Origin: Bacillus sp. CH30_1T
Lineage (GTDB): Bacteria; Bacillota; Bacilli; Bacillales; Bacillaceae_B
Reading direction: 5' to 3'
Assembly: GCF_008364765.1 (NCBI RefSeq)
Contig: NZ_VTUY01000001.1
Location: forward strand, 125,526-189,525
Length of the DNA: 64,000 nucleotides
Shown: positions 17,613-25,390 of the stretch, one piece after another
How positions within the stretch are numbered: position 1 is the stretch's first letter
How the letters are laid out: each line of letters opens with the position of its first letter
Notes under the pieces: generated by a model
The model's database searches: none
Seen by the model: only the letters and a program-made list of their open reading frames with translations
Told to the model about the DNA's origin: nothing
Made by a program: the position numbers and the translations under genes

Positions 17613-19201
17613 CGTGCCTCCCCCTTATCCACTGTCATGGATTTCCGGTAATCAAGTGGCTTTTGTCCAAATCGCTTCTTGAATACAGTGCTGAAATAGC
17701 CGGAATTGGAATAGCCGACAAGATGGGCAATCTCGATGATCTTTAACTGTTCATCCATCAACAGGGTACGGGCTTTGTCCATTCGGAGGTTGACGAGATA
17801 ATCACTGAAATTCTGTCCTACCAGTTCTTTGAACATCTCCGATAAATAGGCCGAGTTGATATGGAATTGATCAGCAAGGGAGGAAAGTGAAATTTCATTG
17901 GTGTAATGCTTGTCCATATACCGCCTTACATTTTCCACGATGGCAATTCCATTAGAGGAATGCCGGGTTTCACTCACCTTATCCGCAATCATTCTTGCTA
18001 GGTCAAGCAGTTCTCCTTTAACCCGGTACCGGGAAGTCAGTTCCCATATACCCAATTGACAATTCCACATCTTCTTCTTCAAATCATCGGTATACAGATC
18101 ATATTTCCTTGCCATGGATCCAAGCATAAAGAGCACCCGGCTAGCTGCAAAGGAATAAGACATCACCGATTGCCGGTCGCATTCAGCAAGGGTAGTCAGT
18201 AGATGTTTCTTGAATGTCTCATAATCGCCTTGCTCCATGCTGTTTGACAGCTTCCATTCCACATCGTCAGTGAATTCCACCGTCTGTTTACTCGTTGTCC
18301 CGTCAATGAATTGGGACGTGGCATCAGCGGAACTTTGACTCCAGGAGAGAAGGGAGGATATGTATCCGTTCTTTAATTGAGATAAACCCATGACTACTTT
18401 CCCCACCCCAATGACCGTTTCAACATTCAGATAGTTGCTGACATTCCGTTGCAATTCCTGAACAAAAGTATGGATTGAATTCCCTCCCGAGTTTTGTAGA
18501 AATAAGAAATGAATCATATTCTGATAGCTCGTGTCGTAGAAGGACATGATTCCTTCATGCTCATAGGATAATTCTCGGCACAACATCTTGAACGGCAGAA
18601 ACAAATCCCTAACCTGTTCGGGGTCACTACTTCGAATCTCTACGGTGATGAACTGGACGACCGTGTCCTCACCTGCCAGCACATCAAGCTTCAGCTGACT
18701 CAGTCTCTCCCCGGAAATATTCTTCCCTGCCCATTCATCCTTCACCAAATGAAGCAGGTACTGCTCTCTCATTTCCTCGGCGTGGAATTGGTTCATTCTG
18801 ACCGTTTCCATTCTTCTCTGCTTCTCCGCTTCAACCTCGCCCCTGCTCTTCCTGAGGGCAGCCGTCAATTCCTCGGGATCGACGGGCTTAAGCAGATAAT
18901 CCTTCACTCCTTCGACCAAAGAGGAACGTACATACTCGAAATCCGAGTATCCCGACAGGACGATCACCTTGATATCAGGATACTTACCCGATAACGCTTT
19001 CACAAGCTGCATCCCATCCAAGACCGGCATCCTGACATCGGTCAGGACAAGATCAGGCATCACCTCTTCGATAACCTGTAACGCTTCCTTGCCATTGGAG
19101 GCTTCACCGGCAATAACAAAGCCTTCTTCTTCCCAGTCCACTTTCCACTTCAACCCTCTTCGGATTTGAATTTCATCATCGACCAGAATCACCTTCAGCA
19201 T
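17609..19201 (-). CDS. Response regulator with AraC-type DNA-binding domain (YesN-like)
   Basis: 530 residues; the start MLKVILVDDEIQIRRG at 19201 follows GGAGAGGGGGATCTTC. Receiver domain at 1-120 with the phospho-acceptor Asp in LVLTDVRMPVLDG (near 55) and the conserved Lys in DYLLKPVDPEEL. A middle region of about 270 residues of unknown fold precedes two HTH AraC motifs at about 425-525 (FHINSAYLSEMFKELVGQNFSDYL and IAHLVGYSNSGYFSTVFKKRFG). It overlaps the kinase gene by 26 bases. It most likely activates the downstream fructan operon. Confidence 0.95.
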   Translation of the reverse strand: MLKVILVDDEIQIRRGLKWKVDWEEEGFVIAGEASNGKEALQVIEEVMPDLVLTDVRMPVLDGMQLVKALSGKYPDIKVIVLSGYSDFEYVRSSLVEGVKDYLLKPVDPEELTAALRKSRGEVEAEKQRRMETVRMNQFHAEEMREQYLLHLVKDEWAGKNISGERLSQLKLDVLAGEDTVVQFITVEIRSSDPEQVRDLFLPFKMLCRELSYEHEGIMSFYDTSYQNMIHFLFLQNSGGNSIHTFVQELQRNVSNYLNVETVIGVGKVVMGLSQLKNGYISSLLSWSQSSADATSQFIDGTTSKQTVEFTDDVEWKLSNSMEQGDYETFKKHLLTTLAECDRQSVMSYSFAASRVLFMLGSMARKYDLYTDDLKKKMWNCQLGIWELTSRYRVKGELLDLARMIADKVSETRHSSNGIAIVENVRRYMDKHYTNEISLSSLADQFHINSAYLSEMFKELVGQNFSDYLVNLRMDKARTLLMDEQLKIIEIAHLVGYSNSGYFSTVFKKRFGQKPLDYRKSMTVDKGEAR

Positions 19202-20963
19202 GAAGATCCCCCTCTCCACTTTTTATGCGTAAGACAATGGTTGTGCCTTGATACTCTTTTGATGTAATGTGATAGGTAAAATTCTCTCCGTAATACAGCT
19301 TTAAACGCCCCAGGACATTTTTAAGCCCGATGCTGCGCCCTTTGCTTTCCAATACGTGCCGCGATTCATGACGACCCAGGTCACGCTTCAATTCTTCCAC
19401 AATAGACTCAGGGATCCCGATTCCATTATCCTCAATCACAATCTCCACCCAGTCATTCACTTTCTTCGTCGAAATACGAAGAACAGCCTCCGTTTTCTCT
19501 ATGAAACTATATTTAACTGAATTCTCCACGAGTGGCTGGATAACGAACTTAATGATCGGGAGCTTAGAGGCTGCAGGATCCTCCTGAATGGAAACGGAGA
19601 GCGCAGCTTCATATCGCAGCTTCAGAATTTCCATAAACCTCCGTATATAGGTCATTTCTTCCCCGAGGGTCACCATATCAGATTCCGTATTGAGGGAATA
19701 TCGCATGATCCTCCCTAAATGAATCGTGACATCGATCACCTCTTTGTTCTTCCCTTGAGCTGCGAGACCACCGATGGTCTCCAGGGTATTATTGAGGAAA
19801 TGGGGATTGATTTGCAGGAGCAGTGCCTTGTATTCCGCATCCCTCCTGCGTATATTGGCTTCATATTCTGTTTCAATCAGGGTATCGAGGCGGTTGGCCG
19901 TCTGGCCGAACACATCCACCACATAACCAATCTCATCATTCGCTGTCTTAATGGAAGGAATCAATTGCTTCGCTTTCTTAAATTCTCCCTTTTCAACAAG
20001 CTTCATGGCACCGGTCAATTTCCCTAAAGGCTTTACGATGGTAGAAGAAAGGAGATAAGACGCCATGATCGTCAATAAGAAAATCCAACCACTCGTCAAA
20101 AGGAGGTTCCTTTGAAGCTCGTTGATCTGAGAGAACAATTCTGACTTGGTAATTTCACTGACCAGCACCCATTCCCCTACCCTTGCCTTCTGATAGAAAA
20201 TCATATACTCTTCCTTCTCAAAAGGGACCTCTATTAATCCGGATCTTTTGGGCTCCTTCTTAATCGTCTTTAAGCTTTCTTTTACTACCTTCTCCGGTGT
20301 ATCGACGCTGCCGGTCAGCACATTTCTGCCAAGGCTGTCCAGGAGATAGACTCTTCCGTTCTCCCCCAGCTTGATCTTGCTTAGTGCGTTCTCAAGAAGG
20401 GACGATGGAAAGTTCACCTTGATCACCCCGGATAAATCAAGCGTATTGATATCAAAGAGGGGCAGAAGGTAACTGTTCACCTGATCCGCCATCAGATCAT
20501 TATGAGACCGAAGCCAACGCTGATCGTCTTTATAGAATTCATCGAACCAATTTGTTTTCTCTAGAGGAGGAAGATTCCCTGCAGTCCCAGTCCCATCGCT
20601 CAGGTAAACCGATACGGACATCGACTTGGAATTGTTGATCATCATAGAAGATAACTCCGCCTTTAACTGGTTCTTCATCAAAAGACGTTCGGCATCTGTT
20701 ACCTCCCTGTCATCCTCCTCTGACTTGATCCATTCCTGAGTCGTAGGGTTCACCAGTACCTGCTTTCCTAAATCCTCTGCCTGTGACGTGATTGAATCAA
20801 TATACAGCGAATACTGCTCCATCATTTCAATCGTCGAACTCGTCGTACGCTCTCCCATGATGGACGTAAACCAGTTGGGAATGAGAATCGAAAGAACTAG
20901 AAAAGGAAAGGTCAGTAGCAGAGTGAAAATCATAAATAATCGGTTGCGAAGTGAGAAAAACAT
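19176..20963 (-). CDS. Sensor histidine kinase, YesM-like
   Basis: 595 residues: a membrane segment near 8-31, an extracytoplasmic region of about 260 residues (Cache-like), a second membrane segment near 290-312, HAMP, the His_kinase domain with INPHFLNNTLETIGGL containing the phospho-His, and HATPase with VIEDNGIGIPESIV. It faces the outside and probably reads the ligand state of the binding protein encoded two genes down. First gene of a kinase-regulator-binding protein operon; ribosome binding site TTGGAGGCACT. Confidence 0.95.
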   Translation of the reverse strand: MFFSLRNRLFMIFTLLLTFPFLVLSILIPNWFTSIMGERTTSSTIEMMEQYSLYIDSITSQAEDLGKQVLVNPTTQEWIKSEEDDREVTDAERLLMKNQLKAELSSMMINNSKSMSVSVYLSDGTGTAGNLPPLEKTNWFDEFYKDDQRWLRSHNDLMADQVNSYLLPLFDINTLDLSGVIKVNFPSSLLENALSKIKLGENGRVYLLDSLGRNVLTGSVDTPEKVVKESLKTIKKEPKRSGLIEVPFEKEEYMIFYQKARVGEWVLVSEITKSELFSQINELQRNLLLTSGWIFLLTIMASYLLSSTIVKPLGKLTGAMKLVEKGEFKKAKQLIPSIKTANDEIGYVVDVFGQTANRLDTLIETEYEANIRRRDAEYKALLLQINPHFLNNTLETIGGLAAQGKNKEVIDVTIHLGRIMRYSLNTESDMVTLGEEMTYIRRFMEILKLRYEAALSVSIQEDPAASKLPIIKFVIQPLVENSVKYSFIEKTEAVLRISTKKVNDWVEIVIEDNGIGIPESIVEELKRDLGRHESRHVLESKGRSIGLKNVLGRLKLYYGENFTYHITSKEYQGTTIVLRIKSGEGDLHAEGDSGR

Positions 20964-21383
20964 AGTGCCTCCAAGGTCGATGCTTATTATTTGAAAAGTA
21001 AAACTATTATTCTTTTAAATCTACCATAGAATGAGGGTGGGAAAAAGACAGAAAGATATGGGGAGGTTGGAATATGATTATAGATATTTAGAGGGTGCCT
21101 GCTTATGCGAAGACACCTAAATCGTTAAAGGAGAAATAAGGAACAACGATATAAACATACCGAACAATACCTAACAACTTACCTTATTGAATGAAAAAAT
21201 GTATTGCCAATTTAAATAGAGATTTATTTCCCTTGTTTGGACAAGGACCTGTCCCCACGTCCCATTCAAAGCCGGCACCTTACCACCAGCACTTTAAAGC
21301 TTCTTCGTGTTGGGGATAAGGTGCCGATTAAAAAAGAAATGCACCCGCCCGCTTAAACATTCTACGCTAGAGGCATTTCCAAC
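20964..21383. other. Intergenic region with two hairpin repeats
   Basis: Nothing protein-like on either strand. The hairpin string acaaggacctgtccccacg (21241-21259) belongs to the dispersed repeat family, and a larger hairpin follows at 21273-21326. A weaker inverted pair GGTGcctgc/gaagaCACC lies at about 21094-21117. Confidence 0.5.
21273..21326. repeat. Large inverted repeat with GGTGCCG ends
   Basis: CGGCACCTTA at 21273-21282 pairs with TAAGGTGCCG at 21317-21326; the interior (accagcactttaaagcttc and beyond) can pair further. It lies 58 bases from the stop of the small membrane protein gene and could end its transcript. It shares the GGTGCC ends with the hairpin at 23982. Confidence 0.6.
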
Positions 21384-21611
21384 TCATTCATTTTCAAACT
21401 TAACTTCTTTTCTCATAACCAAACCAAAGAGAATACTTGTGAAGATATAATAGATTCCTATGATCGATAACGCATCTGTTAACACGGTCCATAGACCATT
21501 TCCTTGTATCACACCCCCCCATAACAAGAAGCTTGCGATAAATATAAGTGGGAATACAAGAAAGTATCCCAGGAAGTATAGTTTCTCTTTTCGTTGCTCC
21601 ATCATCATCAT
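21384..21611 (-). CDS. Small two-helix membrane protein, unknown function
   Basis: Up to 75 residues: MMMMEQRKEKLYFLGYF, then two hydrophobic segments (about 12-33 and 40-63) and a charged tail RKEVKFENE. Four Met codons stand in a row after AAGGATGATG, and the third or fourth is the likeliest true start. I do not recognise the family. It is not tightly linked to a neighbour; the hairpin at 21273 lies after it. Confidence 0.6.
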   Translation of the reverse strand: MMMMEQRKEKLYFLGYFLVFPLIFIASFLLWGGVIQGNGLWTVLTDALSIIGIYYIFTSILFGLVMRKEVKFENE

Positions 21612-21738
21612 CCTTATCTAGGTAATGGATTTCTTACACTATAGTATAAACGTGTCTGTTTAATATGGAATGGTCCGATTCAACCGTTTTACTGGCCCAA
21701 GGCCCGACAACTTCCAGACATTTAGCAAAATAATACGT

Positions 21739-21777
21739 TTGCCCCCAGCGTGCTAAAGCTTTAGGACGCTGGGGGTC
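21739..21777. repeat. Strong GC hairpin overlapping the 3' end of the MFS gene
   Basis: CCCCCAGCGT and ACGCTGGGGG flank a short loop that is itself symmetric (GCTAAAGCTTTAGG). The last codons of the MFS gene are read from this hairpin and the TCTGACCCC string that follows it. It probably ends transcription from the MFS gene. Confidence 0.65.
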
Positions 21778-23017
21778 TGACCCCTTTAACCCCCTGCTCT
21801 TCGTTTAAAAACATCACACCGATCAAGCCAACCATTGAGAAAATCATCGGGGTGAAGAAACCGTAGAAGTATCCATCACTGATACTGCCCGATGTGGACT
21901 GAACACTTTCCAATATAGAGCCAAAAACGCCGGGCAGCAATACGGCACTTAGAAATCCACCCGTATTCGCAAACCCTGAAACGCTGCCGGATTCCGTTAC
22001 AGGAAAAGATTTACGAACAGCGGCAAACGTCAATGAATTTGCCCCGAATCCAAATCCTATGATAAAGAATAGGATTATCACCAGGAAAAGTGGCGGTTGC
22101 CCTTTAAATAATAAAAAGGCAGTCCAACACATTAAAACCGTGATATGAAAAACAACATAGGGCCGTTTAATTTTTCCTAAATAGCTTGAAACCCATCCTA
22201 TAAGCGGCGCTCCAACTAGTGCTCCAATTAGACTGATCATAATGACCTGACTTGCTTCTATACGTGTCATTCCATATACATCCATTGCATAGGGAACCGC
22301 CCATGAACCGATAAACCCTATATATCCTCCTACAATCCCAAAGTGACACAAGAATAATGCCCAGGCCTGTCGATTTAAGAATATTCTTCGCAGTAACACT
22401 GATATTTTTTCATGTTGTAATGTACTTTTCATAAGTAACGGCTGTTTTGGTTTTTTGACAAGTATCAAAAAAAGAAAAAAACTCCATACACACAAAAGAA
22501 TCCCCGCTGATAGAAATGATCCCCTCCATCCAAACGAGACGATCACTGCAGAGAAAGGAACGGTCGCCAATAGGAAGCCCAGGCTTCCTGTCATCCCGGC
22601 CAAACCAATTAATCGTGGGAATTCCCCCTTGCCAAACCACAGACTCAGTATTAACACCATACTTACCCAGATGGTCGCATCCCCGATTCCCGTTAGGATT
22701 CGGGCAAAAAACAGGATAAAGGCATGTGTGCCCAAACTATAAAGGATTGTACCTATACCAGTAAGTGCCGCACCGGAAATAAGAAAAAGATTCGGTCCAT
22801 ATCGATCAACCAAAATACCCATTGGAATTTGTAAGCCAGTGTATACAAAAAACTGAATACTTGCCACCAATCCGATCGTGGAAGCCTTCACACTAAAATC
22901 AGCCATTAATTTGTCTGTAATCAAACCCGGAGCCGTCCGCTGACTCGATATGATTAAGTAAGTAAACAATACGGAAGCAAAGATAACCCATCTGAATCTG
23001 TTAGTGTGTATGTCCAA
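21761..23017 (-). CDS. MFS transporter
   Basis: 418 residues with twelve predicted membrane segments. The loop 2-3 motif GILVDRYGPNLFLISGA is the major facilitator signature, and DRYGP plus R-rich loops fix the topology. The closest types I can think of are YbfB/YcxA-like and hexuronate-like MFS exporters or importers; the substrate cannot be told. The C-terminal residues GVKGVRPPAS after LNEEQ are encoded by the hairpin repeat at 21739-21790, so the natural end of the protein was probably altered. No obvious partner gene. Confidence 0.88.
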   Translation of the reverse strand: MDIHTNRFRWVIFASVLFTYLIISSQRTAPGLITDKLMADFSVKASTIGLVASIQFFVYTGLQIPMGILVDRYGPNLFLISGAALTGIGTILYSLGTHAFILFFARILTGIGDATIWVSMVLILSLWFGKGEFPRLIGLAGMTGSLGFLLATVPFSAVIVSFGWRGSFLSAGILLCVWSFFLFLILVKKPKQPLLMKSTLQHEKISVLLRRIFLNRQAWALFLCHFGIVGGYIGFIGSWAVPYAMDVYGMTRIEASQVIMISLIGALVGAPLIGWVSSYLGKIKRPYVVFHITVLMCWTAFLLFKGQPPLFLVIILFFIIGFGFGANSLTFAAVRKSFPVTESGSVSGFANTGGFLSAVLLPGVFGSILESVQSTSGSISDGYFYGFFTPMIFSMVGLIGVMFLNEEQGVKGVRPPAS

Positions 23018-23065
23018 TGCTATCTACCCCTGTTTGCTTTTATTCCTATATATATATGGGGGACT

Positions 23066-23358
23066 TTATAAAGTAGTAACATAATTTAGTAAGAGTTCTT
23101 GGGCTGAAGATTTGAAACCTGCCCTTATATGTAACCAGTAAAAACGCTCTCCAAATGTAAGAATACGATCGTCTTGGAATCCCACTTTCAAATAAAATAA
23201 CTTCCCTGCTTCATTGTATCGATGAACAGTCAACCGCAGACGTTTACAGGTAGGATTCGTATGCTTAACGTTTCTAATTAATTCTTGTAATGCCTTTGAA
23301 CCCAACCCCTTTCGTTGAAATCTCTTATCTATAAAAAAATGAAAAAGCCAATAATCAT
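23066..23358 (-). pseudogene. GNAT acetyltransferase fragment, N-terminus lost
   Basis: About 97 residues remain, with the acetyl-CoA binding motif RFQRKGLGSKALQELI and NEAGKLFYLKVGFQ, the C-terminal two thirds of a GNAT domain. Whole GNAT proteins of this kind have 150 or more residues. Upstream of the fragment the sequence switches at about 23360 into the dispersed repeat (gttctcgtgcttcctcttg), and the apparent start MTRGSTRTS is read from that repeat. Probably a non-functional remnant. Confidence 0.7.
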
Positions 23359-23361
23359 CGG

Positions 23362-23412
23362 AGGTTCTCGTGCTTCCTCTTGTCAAGAAGAAACAGTAGA
23401 ACCTTCTTGAAC
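23362..23412. repeat. Dispersed hairpin repeat at the break point of the GNAT fragment
   Basis: The string gttctcgtgcttcctcttg then tcaagaagaaacagtagaacc matches, with few changes, the string at 24831-24875. It stands where the GNAT gene is cut. Confidence 0.65.
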
Positions 23413-23538
23413 CAACATCCCTATTTTATCGTCTATATCTTGGCCAAGGTACCTTTCACTTGGCTTTCCAGTTCACTCAATAACAGGGTAGTATCATCGA
23501 TTCATTTCCATTATAATTGTATGAAGGAGGTGAGAAAA

Positions 23539-23862
23539 ATGGAAAAGCAAATAGTGAACATGTTATCCGATATCCAACGTAACATGAAGGAGTTCAACCG
23601 AAATTTGAAAGAGCTTGATCGGAATATGAAAGGACTCGAAAGTAATATGAAAGGGCTCGAAAATAACATGAAGGAGTTCGGAAGTGATTTAAAAGAGGTA
23701 AAGGAAACGGTTAACAGAATCGAAGCTGCACAAACAGAAGATGTCATTGCTTTGTTAAAAGTAGGAAACCAACGTTCTGAAACGGACTTTCATTATCTGA
23801 ACACAAGAATCACAGATATTGATAAACGGGTTTTCACCCTTGAAAATCGAGTTGAAGGGTAA
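23539..23862 (+). CDS. Small coiled-coil protein with NMKELE-type heptads
   Basis: 107 residues. The start at 23539 is preceded by AAGGAGGTGAGAAAA; an earlier ATG at 23521 overlaps that ribosome binding site. Residues about 5-60 are heptad-like repeats (NMKEFNRNLKELDRNMKGLE, NMKGLENNMKEFGSDL), so the protein should form a long coiled coil; the tail (DKRVFTLENRVEG) is also helical. No membrane segment. I do not recognise a function. It resembles the short leucine-zipper-like hypothetical proteins common in Bacillus. Confidence 0.7.
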   Translation: MEKQIVNMLSDIQRNMKEFNRNLKELDRNMKGLESNMKGLENNMKEFGSDLKEVKETVNRIEAAQTEDVIALLKVGNQRSETDFHYLNTRITDIDKRVFTLENRVEG

Positions 23863-23981
23863 TCGTCATTTCTCGATATAAAAGTAATGACGTGCCTTAT
23901 ACCTACTCTTCGTTTCCTCTCACCATGATCCACACTCCATTTCTTCGATTTTTCTTTTATTAGACTTTCCATTGAACTCAA

Positions 23982-24017
23982 AAACGGTGCCTGACCTAAT
24001 GGAGTCAGACACCGTTT
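23982..24017. terminator. Hairpin AAACGGTG...CACCGTTT, possible bidirectional terminator
   Basis: AAACGGTGCCTGAC at 23982-23995 pairs with GTCAGACACCGTTT at 24004-24017 (one mismatch). It directly follows the end of the symporter remnant and has T-rich flanks. Confidence 0.6.
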
Positions 24018-24018
24018 C

Positions 24019-24377
24019 TTATTCCACAACTCTCTCATTAAAGAAATAAGAGATAAAAGCAAAAATGCCGATTGGCCCTGTTGTATGGTATGCCTGCACC
24101 ATATCAAGGTTTATGCTCGCAAGTTCCGAGTTAAGCTGGGACATACCGCCCACCATTTTCATACCACGATGAAGACAATCAGTACACCGGCAATCATGAC
24201 GATCATCTGAATAAAATCAGTCCTGACAGCGCTGATCATTCCGCCTCCAACAACGTAAACGGTCAAAATGGCCACACCGATAAACAAAGCCAGCTTATAG
24301 TCCACACCAAGAACGGTTTCCAGCATGTTCCCCAGTGCTTTGTATTGAGCCATCTGGTAACCCGGTCGCTCCACCAA
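24019..24377 (-). pseudogene. Sodium:solute symporter remnant, frameshifted
   Basis: On the minus strand the segment QMAQYKALGNMLETVLG ... VGGGMISAVRTDFIQMIVMI is an internal piece of an SSS-family symporter (PutP/PanF relatives). After IVFIVV the frame stops, but the next frame continues with KMVGGMSQLNSELASI and GPIGIFAFISYFF, down to a stop at 24019. Both ends of the gene are missing, and the upstream edge lies in a hairpin repeat at about 24378-24410. About 120 of the expected 500 or so residues remain. Confidence 0.75.
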
Positions 24378-24409
24378 TGAGCCACGGGGACAGTCACCTC
24401 GGTCTACTT
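24378..24409. repeat. Dispersed hairpin repeat, GAGCCACGGGGACAG form
   Basis: The string atgagccacggggacagtca is closely related to those at 24750 and 28491. It joins the symporter remnant to the degraded small-gene copy at 24450-24722. Confidence 0.5.
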
Positions 24410-24449
24410 TCAAAACCCAACAATGTTCCCTTGGCTTCACCCATGAATC

Positions 24450-24722
24450 CAACTCCCCCCATTAACCCTCTCCCTCCCAATCAATCCCCCATCCTCCACC
24501 ACACCCAACATATCCATCATCACCGCAAACGGCACTTCATACCCCGACAAAACCCCAACCTTATTACACCCCTCCCACATCTCCCTTTAACTGATGAACG
24601 CATACCCATCCCCACGCCTCACCCGGTCTCCATCCATCAATCCCATCACCACCCCATAAACCTTCAAACTATCAATCTGAAACTCCGACACGTTCTTTGC
24701 ATACTCCGTCACCAACATCCCA
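24450..24722 (-). pseudogene. Degraded copy 1 of the small gene at 28175-28459
   Basis: Minus-strand translation from the ATG at 24722 gives MLVTEYAKNVSEFQIDSL, then KVYGVVMGLMDGDRVRRGDG and YAFIS, then an in-frame TAA where the intact gene has a Tyr codon, and goes on in frame as REMWEGCNKVGVLSG ... DMLGVVEDGGLIGRERVNGGSW to a normal stop. It matches the intact 94-residue protein along its length, with one inactivating stop and one extra residue. Confidence 0.8.
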
Positions 24723-24749
24723 ATCCCTCCCCTTTTTCATCATCAAACC

Positions 24750-24813
24750 ATGAGCCAAGGGACCTGTCCCCATGGCTCACTCCACCTGCGTCCATCCACC
24801 CCGAAACCGCCCA
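24750..24813 (-). repeat. Hairpin repeat plus copy of the dnaB 3' end
   Basis: 24750-24781 is a hairpin (GAGCCAAGGGACCTGTCCCC/TGGCTC). Just beyond it, 24781-24812 matches the last coding bases of the DnaB gene at 28548-28580 (minus-strand residues RGGWTQVE), here followed at once by TGA. A piece of the helicase 3' end was therefore copied with the small gene. Confidence 0.7.
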
Positions 24814-24875
24814 AAGAAGCACGGGGACGGTTCTCGTGCTTCTTTTCGTCAAGACGAAGCAGCAGAACCTCCAAC
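24814..24875. repeat. Dispersed hairpin repeat, type member
   Basis: AAGAAGCACG at 24814-24823 pairs with CGTGCTTCTT at 24835-24844 around GGGACGGTTCT; a second stem (TTTTCGTCAAGACGAA) follows, then cagcagaacc. This is the most complete copy of the repeat in the window. Confidence 0.75.
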
Positions 24876-24879
24876 ATGC

Positions 24880-25111
24880 TTCACCCAACTCTACCCCACT
24901 ACCCCTCTCCCTCCCAATCAATCCACCACACTCACCATGTCCAATATCAGCATACCGCACTTCATACCCCGATAAATCCCTGCTTACTGACACCCTCAAA
25001 AAAATTGACGCATACCCACCCTTACGCCTCCTGAATGGTTCGCAACCAAACAATCCCATACACTCTGAAACTCCGCACTGTTCCCCTTTGCATACTCCGT
25101 CACCAAGTGCT
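24880..25111 (-). pseudogene. Degraded copy 2 of the small gene at 28175-28459
   Basis: The minus strand reads LVTEYAKGNSAEFQS from about 25108, then fragments in shifting frames (VRVGMRQFF, AGIYRG, DMVSVVD, GLIGRER) in the order of the intact gene. Several frameshifts and stops make it clearly dead. Together with copy 1 and the intact gene it shows that this unit was duplicated twice. Confidence 0.65.
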
Positions 25112-25390
25112 TGCTCACAACGAAACAACAGAACCGTCCCCACGCTTCCCTCCATGCCCAACAAAAGAACTGTTTTTTTCAGAAGGTATCTCTAACATTT
25201 TAGGAAAATTCTTCTACAAGCATATTGAAAATGTTTCGTAAACCGAAGAAAAGTAGATCGTACAACCTAGCTTACAGACCCTTTACTAGAGACAGAAATT
25301 AACTACGCCGAAACTACTATTCAGAATTTTTTGACTTATTTTGTCGTTCTACTCTATCATTTAATTGAAAAGAAAAGGAGGAAAACCACT

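Noticed and set aside
24335-25195. Long plus-strand reading frames rich in Pro, His and Ser
   Set aside because: They are the antisense of decayed GC-skewed gene copies and hairpin repeats; the minus strand carries the real homology to the small gene at 28175, and the plus frames show no start signals or family features.
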